Positions 24,727 to 33,521 of a DNA stretch of 64,000 bases are shown here, in pieces. The DNA comes from Nitrospirota bacterium (GTDB lineage: Bacteria > Nitrospirota > Nitrospiria > Nitrospirales > Nitrospiraceae), in NCBI GenBank assembly GCA_030684575.1, contig JAUXVD010000016.1, forward strand, positions 62,001-126,000, written 5' to 3'. Each line of letters starts with the position of its first letter. Within the stretch, counting starts at the first letter, position 1. A program made the position numbers and the translations under genes. The notes below the pieces were generated by a model that searched no databases, was not told the DNA's origin, and saw nothing but the letters and a program-made list of their open reading frames with translations.

Positions 24727-26424
24727 TCAGCCGTTTCGTCGAAACCCATAGAGCAACGTGATGTTGATTCGCCGGCAGAGGTACTCGTCCTTGAAGGCGA
24801 TCTCGTCCGTTTCGTGGAACAGGTCCGAGTTGAAGACGATTGCGCGATTGGTGCGATAGGGGATCTTCACCGTCTGCGCGCCCACCTGCTTGAGCCAGGC
24901 GAGAATCTTCGGCTTGTTCTTGTCGCTGTTATATTCCTGAAAGTTCCAGTCTCTCGGCGCTTCCTTGTCGTACACGAGCAACCCGCCCGTTTCCTGATTG
25001 AGGTTCGCCTCATCTGGCGTCACCCAGAAATTCACATTGACCGCCGCCGCGTCGGCATGGATGTTGAGCCCGCGTCTGGTGCTGTCATGTTTGAAGGCCC
25101 AGGCCTGGGTGAGCCGATGTTGCTTGAAGATGCGGGGAAACTTCAACCGCAGTTCTTCGGCAATTTGGAGGAGCAGGGGCGAGGCGAATCCATCGCCCAG
25201 AAACGCTCCGATATAGCCATTTTCGTAATCCTTCTTCCAGACGGTGGACTCCCAACAAAAATGGCGCAGGGCGTCCAATGCGTCGGGATTCAGCAGCCCG
25301 TCGATATAGGTGACCTCCGGTTGCTGAGCCAGATAGCGGGATTCCACGGCTTCGACATTCAAGTCAGGATGGAGTGCGCCATCCGGGAGATGCGGATTCG
25401 GCGCGCGATACAGGAGCCGATTGAACGAGGCCGCAACCGGCGCGAGCGTGTGTGGAGCGATGGGAATTCGATTGCCTGGATCTGGGCGCGTTCGCAATTC
25501 GCCATCGAGTTGTTGGAGTGCCTGGAAGTAGGGACGATGCTCGTCATGTAGGAGTTGTCGCTCGAACAAATACTGAATTTGCTCAAGATCATGGGTGATA
25601 CGTGAACGGTAGACGAAGGACTCGGTCACGGGCTTGGCATGATCATGTTTGGCTGTCGCCGCTCGTTGGAGGCAATCGACGGCCTTCTCATATTCTCCTG
25701 CCCAGGACCAGGCGACGCCGAGATTGTAGAGGGCCTTCAGATAGCCGGGCATGATTGTGAGCGCCCCTGCGAATGACGCAATCGCCTCGTCCAGCGATCC
25801 AGTCTCCATCAAGGCCAGGCCCAGATTGTTGAGCGCTTCGACATGGGTCGGCTTCAAGTGAATGGCCTGACGATAGGAGGCGAGCGCACGTTCCATCTCG
25901 CCCTGTTCCTTGAGGGCGGCGCCGAGGTTGTTATGGGTGTCGGCATGGGATGGATTGACGGTCAGGGCCTGTTGGTACGCCTCAATGGATTCAGCGAGCG
26001 CACCGCGGTCTTTGAGCACATTGCCCAGGTTGATCCAGGCCTCAAGATGCCGTGGGTTCACTGTGACGGCCTGCCGGTAGGCGCGGATGGCTTCGTCAGG
26101 ACGAGCCGCTTTCTGGGCCACGACGCCAAGGTTAAACGAAAAGAGCGGCGAGGCCGGAGCCTGTTCGATGGCGCGAGCGATAGTGGTGATGGCCTCGTCG
26201 AATCGATTGAGTCGGTAGAGCAAGAGGCCGAGATGATGTAATGCGTCCGGATGGTTCGGGGCCAAGTCGAGGGCCCGCCGATAGGCGCCTTCTGCCTCCT
26301 GAAGTCGGCCTCCTTGCAGATGTGCGGTGCCTTCATTCATCAAGGCACGGAGGGCCGCGGAATCTGGCGCTCGGTCAAGCTTGGCCTGTTGCGTATCGTG
26401 GGAGCGACCTTTGACTGGTTTCAT
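24727..26424 (-). CDS. TPR protein with a C-terminal 2-oxoglutarate/Fe(II) oxygenase-like domain
   Basis: 565 residues from ATG 26424; a TTG at 26487 would add 21 residues, and neither has a good ribosome-binding site. Seven or more TPR units run from about 25 to 260 (repeated A..NLG..L...G and A...P). The C-terminal part has NIHADAAAVNVNFW with an HxD pair, NRAIVFNSDLFHETDEI with the distal histidine, and RRINITLLYG with a possible 2-oxoglutarate-binding arginine. This suggests hydroxylation of a protein or glycan partner bound by the TPRs. The substrate is unknown. Confidence 0.78.
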   Translation of the reverse strand: MKPVKGRSHDTQQAKLDRAPDSAALRALMNEGTAHLQGGRLQEAEGAYRRALDLAPNHPDALHHLGLLLYRLNRFDEAITTIARAIEQAPASPLFSFNLGVVAQKAARPDEAIRAYRQAVTVNPRHLEAWINLGNVLKDRGALAESIEAYQQALTVNPSHADTHNNLGAALKEQGEMERALASYRQAIHLKPTHVEALNNLGLALMETGSLDEAIASFAGALTIMPGYLKALYNLGVAWSWAGEYEKAVDCLQRAATAKHDHAKPVTESFVYRSRITHDLEQIQYLFERQLLHDEHRPYFQALQQLDGELRTRPDPGNRIPIAPHTLAPVAASFNRLLYRAPNPHLPDGALHPDLNVEAVESRYLAQQPEVTYIDGLLNPDALDALRHFCWESTVWKKDYENGYIGAFLGDGFASPLLLQIAEELRLKFPRIFKQHRLTQAWAFKHDSTRRGLNIHADAAAVNVNFWVTPDEANLNQETGGLLVYDKEAPRDWNFQEYNSDKNKPKILAWLKQVGAQTVKIPYRTNRAIVFNSDLFHETDEIAFKDEYLCRRINITLLYGFRRNG

Positions 26425-26839
26425 GATGAGGTTGGTCTTGTACTCCTCAGGATCTGATGCCGTGAGGGTATACGAATATCGACGCAATGGTCAAAGGGCG
26501 GGTCCCCAGCAGAATGCGGGGAAAGGTCGTCTCGTACTATTGCTCAATCTGGTTCCTTTGGTTTGAACAACAACCAGATCAACCAGAGAGATCAGTGTGA
26601 TCGCGTCATGTCAGCACTCTCGGATCTATCATCGGTTCCAGCTGTTCTATCCCGATGCCAGAACAGAGGGCGGATGACCGACGGTGTGTGAGGGCGTCAG
26701 CCCAGGATTGTCTTTGTCCCAGCGATAGGCTATGTAGTGCGCAGCCGCTGTCTCCATCATCAGCCGCGCGTGCTTTTTCTCAAGGAGATATGCGTTACGA
26801 TCCATGTTTCATGGGTATTTGGAGTAGAGTGTCATATTG
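26425..26839. other. Divergent intergenic region
   Basis: This is the shared upstream region of the TPR/oxygenase gene (minus) and the epimerase gene (plus). CTGGTT (about 26561) and AACCAG (about 26583) could pair into a weak hairpin. No gene, RNA or clear promoter pair is identified. Confidence 0.35.
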
Positions 26840-27784
26840 ATGATCACCCCCACGCCAGACAGTGAGATCTTCCTGTCTTTCGCCAACCAGCGAGCCGTGC
26901 TCTCGCCTTGGGGCGCGTCCTTACGCCGGTACTTCACGGTGGAAGCCGATGGCGGCGAAACCGATATCCTCTGGGGCTATTCGGGCGGCAGCAATAAGAA
27001 GGGCGGACAGGGAGACGTCTTAATCCCGTTTCCTGGACGCGTCGCTGAGGGCCGCTATTCCTTCGATGGGCAGGCATTGCAACTCGATAGGAACGATAAA
27101 GAAGGGCCGAATGCGATCCACGGGTTTGTCCGGACCTTGCCCTGGGCGATCGTGTCGGCCGATTCGCGTTGCGCCTCGTTCGAGGTTCGCCTGGATGCCG
27201 AGTCCTATGGCCCTCGAGGCTATCCATTTTCTCTCGACATTCGCGTCACCTACAGTCTAGATCGTCAGGGCTTGTCTTGTGCATTTGCCGTACGGAACGT
27301 GGGGGATCAAGCCGCGCCGGTCGGGGTGGGGTTTCATCCCTATTTTACCGTAGGCACGTCGCGTATCGATGAGGCTGAAGTCAAGATCCCTGGCTCGGGG
27401 TATCTGGAGTTCAATGAACGGCTCGCGCCGACCGGCACCATCATTGCTGCGGCCGGCACCGACTGGGATTATCGTGACTATCGACGGATCGGCAGTCGGC
27501 GCTTCAATCACTGCTATGTACAACTTGAACGAGATGCGGAGGGAATGGCCACGGCTTCCTTGCGCCATGACGGAAGCGGTCGGGCCATCGACATCGTGAT
27601 GGATCGCTCGTTTTCTGCTGTCGTGGTCTACACCGGCGATGCCATTGTCGAGGCTCCGCGGCGTGCGTTTGCCATCGAGCCGATGACCTGCGCGAGCGAT
27701 GCCTTCAATCACCCCGAATGGGGTTTGAAGCGGCTGGCCCAGGACGAAACCTTCTCAGGGCAGTACAGGGTCCGATACCGGTAG
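26840..27784 (+). CDS. Aldose 1-epimerase (galactose mutarotase family)
   Basis: 314 residues from ATG 26840. The fold is recognised from GASLRRYFT, GRVAEGRYSFDGQALQL, NAIHGFVRTLPW with the catalytic-type histidine, VGVGFHPYFTVG with the second histidine, and FAIEPMTCASDAFNHPEWG with the catalytic glutamate. It interconverts alpha and beta anomers of a hexose in the cytoplasm. It is not next to other sugar genes, so the sugar cannot be named. No signal peptide is seen. Confidence 0.88.
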   Translation: MITPTPDSEIFLSFANQRAVLSPWGASLRRYFTVEADGGETDILWGYSGGSNKKGGQGDVLIPFPGRVAEGRYSFDGQALQLDRNDKEGPNAIHGFVRTLPWAIVSADSRCASFEVRLDAESYGPRGYPFSLDIRVTYSLDRQGLSCAFAVRNVGDQAAPVGVGFHPYFTVGTSRIDEAEVKIPGSGYLEFNERLAPTGTIIAAAGTDWDYRDYRRIGSRRFNHCYVQLERDAEGMATASLRHDGSGRAIDIVMDRSFSAVVVYTGDAIVEAPRRAFAIEPMTCASDAFNHPEWGLKRLAQDETFSGQYRVRYR

Positions 27785-27962
27785 CATGCGGGGCTCTTTC
27801 CTCTAGACCGCACCTGTCTCCCGCACTAGAATCTCACGGTGCATCATTTCAAGGTGAACTCTTGCTTGTCGACGTTGTGCCTGTATGCCGAACGGGTAGT
27901 ATTGCGTGGGCAGTAACTGCAGCTGAGCAGCTGCCGCCTTGAGGGGGGCTGGAGGTGAATCG

Positions 27963-28373
27963 ATGACCGAGGGCAAGAACAATCAGAACCCTCCTCAGCC
28001 GGCTGAATTAGTTGTGAGTGCTGAACGGCATCAACGGCTCCATGATATCGTGCTGTACGTCAAGGCCCTTCATCATTATATCGATCCGGACATGTACCGC
28101 ATTTCACTCGAAAAGTTGGAGGAACTTGAATGGTGCGTCGAAGGGGTCGAGTGTGAGCCTGAGGGGTCTCTTGAACATCTCGGGTTCGCCATGAAGGTGT
28201 CCTGGGAGGATCTGTGTTTTCTTGAAACTGTCGTCAGCGCGGCGGATACCTATTCGCATAGAGCATCCACCGGCTGGCGGGTTGAGGGGATTACCGACCA
28301 GGGGTTTGACGATTTATTGAAATGGTTGGCACGTTCGGAGGACGAGTTATTCCGATCGAAGCTCAAAACGTGA
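27963..28373 (+). CDS. Hypothetical protein, acidic, soluble
   Basis: 136 residues from ATG 27963, which has GGAGG upstream; an upstream in-frame start at 27939 lacks one. It is mostly helical and acidic (LEKLEELEWCVEGVECEPEGS), with no signal peptide or membrane segment. I do not recognise a family. It is 60 bases upstream of the OmpA lipoprotein gene on the same strand. Confidence 0.6.
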   Translation: MTEGKNNQNPPQPAELVVSAERHQRLHDIVLYVKALHHYIDPDMYRISLEKLEELEWCVEGVECEPEGSLEHLGFAMKVSWEDLCFLETVVSAADTYSHRASTGWRVEGITDQGFDDLLKWLARSEDELFRSKLKT

Positions 28374-28444
28374 TCGATCCACTTTTCTTCTTCCCGGAAC
28401 TGCGGTACTCTCCAGGGAGGCTTTAATGAGCGAGGATGAATTCA

Positions 28445-29128
28445 ATGATGACACGATATGTTTCCATCGGTCGTATGGCGCTCCTCATGGGTTCCGTATT
28501 CTTTGTTGTCGGCTGTGCCGCCCCTTCACCCGCGCCGTCCGGCAGTCATGGTAAGCAGTTCACGACGATGTGGGAGGAGATTTACGGACGGCTCAAACCG
28601 GAAATCGATAGCGGCAATATTTCCGTCGAGCGTGGTGAGGTCACTCTGGAGAGTCCTTCTGTCACGAATGACCAGGCGAGCACCAACTCCGATAACGCAG
28701 GGCTGTCTTCGTCTGCCGCAGCCCTAGGTACGTCTGTGCCAGGAGCGGCATCGCGTGAGTTTATCCGCATTCGATTGACCGATCGCGTACTCTTCGACTC
28801 GGGAGACGATCAGGTCAAAGCTGATGGGGTCAATGTGCTGAGCAGGCTTGGCCGTATTTTAGCAGGGGAAAATGGGCTTGAAATCGTCATTCAGGGCTAT
28901 ACGGACAATGCCTCTATCCGCGAGCGTCTCCGCTCAAAATTTTCTGACAACATGGCGCTGTCCCAGGCTAGAGCGGAGAATGCCGCGCAGATACTCCGGA
29001 GCAACGGTGTGGCCGATGAGAGCCTGCGGTTGGAGTGGTTTGGGGAGAGCCGTCCCATCAGCAGCAACGACTCCGAGGAGGGGCGACGTCGAAACCGGCG
29101 TGTCGAAATCATGATTACCCCGAAGTAA
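28445..29128 (+). CDS. OmpA-family lipoprotein
   Basis: 227 residues from ATG 28445, placed eight bases after GAGGA; ATG 28436 is in frame but lies on top of that site. A lipoprotein signal ends in FFVVGC. After a low-complexity linker (about 65-100), the OmpA/MotB peptidoglycan-binding domain begins: RVLFDSGDDQVKADG, IVIQGYTDNASI, LSQARAENAAQIL and SNDSEEGRRRNRRVEI. It should tether the outer membrane to peptidoglycan. The TPR protein gene follows four bases later. Confidence 0.87.
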   Translation: MMTRYVSIGRMALLMGSVFFVVGCAAPSPAPSGSHGKQFTTMWEEIYGRLKPEIDSGNISVERGEVTLESPSVTNDQASTNSDNAGLSSSAAALGTSVPGAASREFIRIRLTDRVLFDSGDDQVKADGVNVLSRLGRILAGENGLEIVIQGYTDNASIRERLRSKFSDNMALSQARAENAAQILRSNGVADESLRLEWFGESRPISSNDSEEGRRRNRRVEIMITPK

Positions 29129-29132
29129 CGGT

Positions 29133-30068
29133 ATGGGGCAGAGACTTGTGCTGCAGTATTTTGCCGGAGTATGTGTGCTTGGTGCCTCTGTGATGGTAGG
29201 ACTCTCCTGCTCCTCCCTCGCTGATGCGCATGATAAACGGTTCCTTGTCGCTCAACCACCCGCTCCGCTGAATAACCAGACGCCACAAGACATGGCGTGG
29301 TCGTGGCTTCGCAGGGGACAGGCGTTGAGGGCCAGCGGCGATCTCCGCGCCGGGATCGACGCGTTTCGCCGGGCCATCGCACTTCAGCCCCGTGATGCCG
29401 AGGCCCATTACCTCTTGGGGGTGGCTCTCGAAGAGGCGTACGATGTGGACGGGGCACTCGCAGAATTCGAAACGGTCGTCCAGCTAGCCTCGAACCATCT
29501 CAACGGTCAATTTCGGTTGGGTGTCCTGTATGGGCAACGCGGCGAGCATGACGGCGCCATTCGTGCGTTCAGTGCGGTGTTACGATCCAATCCTGAACAT
29601 CTACTCGCCCGTTTCAATATCGCATTAGCGTTTCGCAAGACCGGCGATGACCTGTGGGCGAAGCGGCACCTGGAGCTCGTCCTGAACCAGAACCCGCGCC
29701 ATAGCGGCGCGCACACGAGTCTGGGCAATATTTATTACGCCGGTGGAGACATCGCGCAGGCCATCGCGGAGTATCGCACCGCATTGGCCAGCGAACCCGG
29801 CTATGTACGGGCCCGCCGAAACCTGGCTGTGGCGCTCAAACAACAAGGCGACCTGCCTGGAGCCATTGCCGAATATCGAGCCGCGATCGGTTTGCAGACC
29901 ATGGATCCGGCGTTGCAGATCGAGTATGCCGATACCCTTTTGGCGGGAGGGGAGACAACCGCGGCCGCGGTCGCCTACCAGCAGGCTCTTGTCCTTTTAC
30001 CCCAGACCCGGGATCAGTCAGACCTCCGCCGCCGGATCACGCGTCAACTCCAGCAACTCACACCGTAA
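29133..30068 (+). CDS. Secreted or periplasmic TPR protein
   Basis: 311 residues. The N-terminal hydrophobic stretch (LQYFAGVCVLGASVMVGLSCSS) is a signal peptide, possibly a lipoprotein signal. About seven TPR repeats follow from residue 50 (AWSWLRRGQALRASGDLRAG, then AHYLLGVALEEAYDVDGAL and others). The gene starts four bases after the OmpA lipoprotein, so the two are co-translated and probably act together at the cell envelope, with the TPR part as a scaffold. Confidence 0.8.
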   Translation: MGQRLVLQYFAGVCVLGASVMVGLSCSSLADAHDKRFLVAQPPAPLNNQTPQDMAWSWLRRGQALRASGDLRAGIDAFRRAIALQPRDAEAHYLLGVALEEAYDVDGALAEFETVVQLASNHLNGQFRLGVLYGQRGEHDGAIRAFSAVLRSNPEHLLARFNIALAFRKTGDDLWAKRHLELVLNQNPRHSGAHTSLGNIYYAGGDIAQAIAEYRTALASEPGYVRARRNLAVALKQQGDLPGAIAEYRAAIGLQTMDPALQIEYADTLLAGGETTAAAVAYQQALVLLPQTRDQSDLRRRITRQLQQLTP

Positions 30069-30129
30069 TGCGATGACGTGGGGCTCCTGCAGGCCGGCCG
30101 TAGGGGGGCTTCCGGCGTAGCCGCGGGTC

Positions 30130-31893
30130 TTACAATGGTGGGGCTGAGGCCACGATACGGAACCGCACTTCATCTACCAGGGTATCGGCGGTCGTCCGTT
30201 CTCCCGTGAATAGTCCACAGTGGTAGAGGCCTGCGGTCCATCCTTTTTTGGGCGGGGGCAACATGAAATAGCCGGATTGGTCGTTCATGGTTGTCATGAC
30301 ACGGTCTTGTGCGATGGCTTGTTGAGCTTCCGTCATCTCGGATGTTTCCGCCACACAACGTGCGGTGAGAGGCATGGCATCAAATGAAGCCGAGACCAAC
30401 CCAAATACCAGGTAGATGTCTTGTTGTGACGTGGGAAAGCTATCGCCAGGGCTCAGCGGAATAAACTCATGAGCGCCGGTGGGAAAATCGTCCCGCACGA
30501 TTTTGCTGGCCGGGATGACGAAGCGAAACCAACTGAAGTCTGCATCTCTCCCCATGAGCGACGCTCCGGTGTCCAGCGGTTGTTGCGGTTGAAATCGTGC
30601 GGCGGCTCGCGCATAGAGCTCTTCTTCCGGAGAGACGGTGGAAGCTGCAGGTTCTACCGGGGCGGTGCGGTCTGCCGCTTCGTGGTCCGCCAGTTTGGCT
30701 AACTCCGGAACATGAGGCCGCACCTTCTCGAGCCACCGTGCGATCTTCTTTTTATCTAACAGCCGTGTGTCCGGTGGGAACTGCACATTTTTGTTGTTCC
30801 GTTCAAATTCGACGGCCGCGTCATAGAGCGTTTTAAAATGGACGAATGCGTCTTCCCATTGTTCCAGGTCCACGAGACATTGGCCCATCCGATAGACCGT
30901 ATCGGCATAGTCTTCTTCGCTGGGGTCGAGGTTGGAGACCTTCCCAAATACCGTCAGCGCATCCTTGCATCGGCCAAGCTGCATGAGCGTCAGCCCGAGT
31001 TGATGGTTGGCCAGGGGGTCATTGGGATTGAGGGTCAGCAATCGTTGATAAATCGGCTCGGCCTCCTGATACCGGCCCATCGAGAAGTGTCTCCAGGCCT
31101 CTGCGCGTATGGACGCCCATTCCTTGCGCTGGGCGCCGGTCATGTCCTTGGTAAGCACCGGGTCGAAACGGCGGCCTCGATCAATAGAGGTGCCATGGAT
31201 TTGTGAGAGCAGATTTCTGGCTGGGAGCTCCAGCGGAGCACCGGGGGGGACCTTGTGCAGCACATACTGCACGTCCGCCTCGGCGCCGTCATAGTCCAAT
31301 ACGTCAAATCGCGCGCGGGCCAACGTCAATCGCCAGCCGAGCATATCCGGAACGAGTGCCACGGCTTTCTTGTACGATTCGAGCGATTGCTCAAGGCGAT
31401 CCTGCTTCCTGAGCTCTTGTGCCAGCCTCAGGTGGACCAAAGGATTTTTCGCATCGACTTCTGCAATGCGTATTAATTCGGCGATGGACTCCTCACTCTG
31501 CCCGGACCGCGTCAAGACGCTCCACTTGGCCCATCGGACATCCAATGCGGTCGGGGTTTTGGTGAGGACGGTCTCATAGGCCTCGACCGCTTCCTGGGGG
31601 CCCCGAGATGCGGCGAGGATATCACCGCGTAATTTTCTGAGCGTGAGCGCGGAAGGATATTCTTGAATGCCCTGGTCGAGGATCTCGAGCGCCGCGCTCG
31701 TCGTGCCGCCTTCCCAGACCGCTTTGGCCCGTTCGACGATGCCTTTTTCCGACGGAGTTGGTGGATCCTGTGCGAATGCCCGGAGCGTCATCGTGAATAC
31801 CAGCATGAGCGGTATCAGGAGGAGGAGGGGGTACGCATACGATTGTCTTTGACCGGGCATCTTGTGCATGGGAGAGGGCAACCTTCGATTCAT
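30130..31893 (-). CDS. Exported TPR protein
   Basis: 587 residues from ATG 31893; the frame is open for 55 codons more, but that part does not look coding. A signal peptide (YPLLLLIPLMLVFTMTLRAFA) is followed by TPR units from about 35 to 350 (PLVHLRLAQELRKQDRLEQS; DPLANHQLGLTLMQLGRCKD). The C-terminal 190 residues form a different region with a beta-rich end (DFSWFRFVIPASKI, TAGLYHCGLFTGERTTADT) that resembles an added soluble domain. It is convergent with the TPR gene at 29133. Function unknown. Confidence 0.75.
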   Translation of the reverse strand: MNRRLPSPMHKMPGQRQSYAYPLLLLIPLMLVFTMTLRAFAQDPPTPSEKGIVERAKAVWEGGTTSAALEILDQGIQEYPSALTLRKLRGDILAASRGPQEAVEAYETVLTKTPTALDVRWAKWSVLTRSGQSEESIAELIRIAEVDAKNPLVHLRLAQELRKQDRLEQSLESYKKAVALVPDMLGWRLTLARARFDVLDYDGAEADVQYVLHKVPPGAPLELPARNLLSQIHGTSIDRGRRFDPVLTKDMTGAQRKEWASIRAEAWRHFSMGRYQEAEPIYQRLLTLNPNDPLANHQLGLTLMQLGRCKDALTVFGKVSNLDPSEEDYADTVYRMGQCLVDLEQWEDAFVHFKTLYDAAVEFERNNKNVQFPPDTRLLDKKKIARWLEKVRPHVPELAKLADHEAADRTAPVEPAASTVSPEEELYARAAARFQPQQPLDTGASLMGRDADFSWFRFVIPASKIVRDDFPTGAHEFIPLSPGDSFPTSQQDIYLVFGLVSASFDAMPLTARCVAETSEMTEAQQAIAQDRVMTTMNDQSGYFMLPPPKKGWTAGLYHCGLFTGERTTADTLVDEVRFRIVASAPPL

Positions 31894-32218
31894 ACGCAGT
31901 GAGATTCTTTCTTCAGGATGTACTATACCAAGAACCGATGTGACGGTGAAATACGTCCTGCCGCACAAGAGAACGCGCGGGTACTTGGTGAGAGACAGGG
32001 GCGGTGCGTAGGATTCGTGCGGGTTACGGTGTACGTTTGCGAGGCTGCCGATAACCAATCGCGTGAATGCCAGGATCGCTAGCTGAGGTGCGATCAGATA
32101 GGTTTATAGCGGTCTCGGCATTGTTTCGCCTGTGAGATCGGATTCACCTGATGGACGAAATGGGCCGGATCGCCGCAGTGGTTTCTGCGTAGCGTCAGAC
32201 GTATCAGGCCCGTTCAGG

Positions 32219-32626
32219 CTACCGCACTTGAGGATCGGTTGGCCTTGGCAAGAACTGGTGGATGGATTTTAATAATCGCTCCGCGGCAAATGGTTTTTGC
32301 ACATATTCAGTCGCGCCAAGATTTGCGGCCAGGGTCATCGTCTCTGTTTGTGTGTTGGCGGTCAGAAGAATGACCGGAATCCATTGCCATTCCGGCGTTG
32401 TTCTGACGATCCGCAAGAGTTCCAGTCCTGTCAGTGATGGGAGCATGATGTCGAGCAACAGCAAGTCCGGTGGAGGCGTCGTCGAGATGAACTGCTGAGC
32501 CAACTGCCCGTCGCGGAGATGTGTGACGCCATAACCTTCTCGTTCAAGAATAAACCGCAAGAGACATGCGGTATCTTCATGATCTTCCACGACGAGGACT
32601 GTGCCGTTTCCACCGACTGGTTGCAT
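32219..32626 (-). CDS. Single-domain response regulator
   Basis: 135 residues from ATG 32626, whose first base is the last base of the upstream stop (TGATG), so translation is coupled. A CheY-type receiver: acidic pair in VVEDHED, phospho-acceptor Asp59 in LLLLDIMLP, conserved Thr in LLTAN and Lys in VQKPF. There is no output domain. It is the last gene of a phosphorelay operon with a hybrid kinase and Hpt protein. Confidence 0.88.
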   Translation of the reverse strand: MQPVGGNGTVLVVEDHEDTACLLRFILEREGYGVTHLRDGQLAQQFISTTPPPDLLLLDIMLPSLTGLELLRIVRTTPEWQWIPVILLTANTQTETMTLAANLGATEYVQKPFAAERLLKSIHQFLPRPTDPQVR

Positions 32627-33087
32627 CAATGTATCCCTCTCATCTTGGAATGTGGTTCTTTCAGTCTGGTGGGTGAGGCCATTCGCCCGACAGATGTCTG
32701 CTCCAGCATCTGTTGCAAGCGATGATGAATCACTCCCACGCCCCATGACTTGATGATGTAATCGTTCGCACCCTCGTGCAGCATGCGCTCGATGTCTCCC
32801 GCGAACGAGTCGCCGGACACCACCATCACCGGAACCTGTTCCCAGCCAGGCTTGGTGCGAATGATCTTCAGTAATTCAAATCCATTGATGTAGGGAATGA
32901 CGAGGTCGAGCAGGATAGCTCGAGGCGGTGCGATATCCTCCATCATGGATACGGCCTGACGGCCATCTCTCGCCTGGACGACGGACATCCCTGACTGTTC
33001 AAGGTGGAGCGTGATGAGGTCTGCCGTATCCTCTTCGTCCTCAATGAGGAGGACCACGCCTTGTTTCGTTTTCTTCTGTTTCTTCAT
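32626..33087 (-). CDS. Single-domain response regulator, atypical
   Basis: 153 residues from ATG 33087, which has AGGAGG ten bases upstream; the frame extends further back into the Hpt gene. Receiver domain with IEDEED and Asp61 in ILLDLVIPYINGF. The usual Lys-Pro near the end is replaced by KSW (IIKSWGVGV), so signalling through the alpha4-beta5-alpha5 face may differ. A C-terminal tail of about 25 residues follows the domain. Second-to-last gene of the phosphorelay operon. Confidence 0.82.
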   Translation of the reverse strand: MKKQKKTKQGVVLLIEDEEDTADLITLHLEQSGMSVVQARDGRQAVSMMEDIAPPRAILLDLVIPYINGFELLKIIRTKPGWEQVPVMVVSGDSFAGDIERMLHEGANDYIIKSWGVGVIHHRLQQMLEQTSVGRMASPTRLKEPHSKMRGIH

Positions 33088-33151
33088 GATGTGCGTTCCT
33101 CCTACTGCGTTCTTGGTCGGCTGCATGGACGACTCCATGTGTGTCGATCTC

Positions 33152-33502
33152 CTAGTCATCAGACGTCTCTTCAATAAAGATTACGTCGACTCGATCGAGA
33201 TACGAGCCAAGGTGGCGTAGCTCTTCCTCAATCTGATGAATGAGGCGCTGCTTTGCTGCGGCTTCAATGGTTGCCCCCATCGTGGTGATGGCGGTGAATC
33301 CATAACTTCCTCCTGCTCCTTTCATGCCATGTGCGATCGTGCGCAGGCTCTCGAAGTCCTGTGCCGCAAGGGCTTTTTGCATCGTGATCACCTCGTTTTT
33401 CCGGTTCGCCATGAATCGTGGAATGAGGGGCGCGAACGAGGCGTCGACAGGCACGATGACCGGTCCCGATGGAGCGGGGCCTCTTGATGTATGTTCGTTC
33501 AT
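33152..33502 (-). CDS. Histidine phosphotransfer (Hpt) protein
   Basis: 116 residues from ATG 33502. The Hpt motif is IAHGMKGAGGSYGF with His58 as the probable phosphorylated residue, followed by the helical IEAAAKQRLIHQIEEELRHL. It has no other domain. It begins 19 bases after the hybrid kinase and is followed by two lone receivers, so it should pass phosphate from the kinase receivers to them. Confidence 0.87.
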   Translation of the reverse strand: MNEHTSRGPAPSGPVIVPVDASFAPLIPRFMANRKNEVITMQKALAAQDFESLRTIAHGMKGAGGSYGFTAITTMGATIEAAAKQRLIHQIEEELRHLGSYLDRVDVIFIEETSDD

Positions 33503-33521
33503 AAGTCGGGGTCTCACGGTT

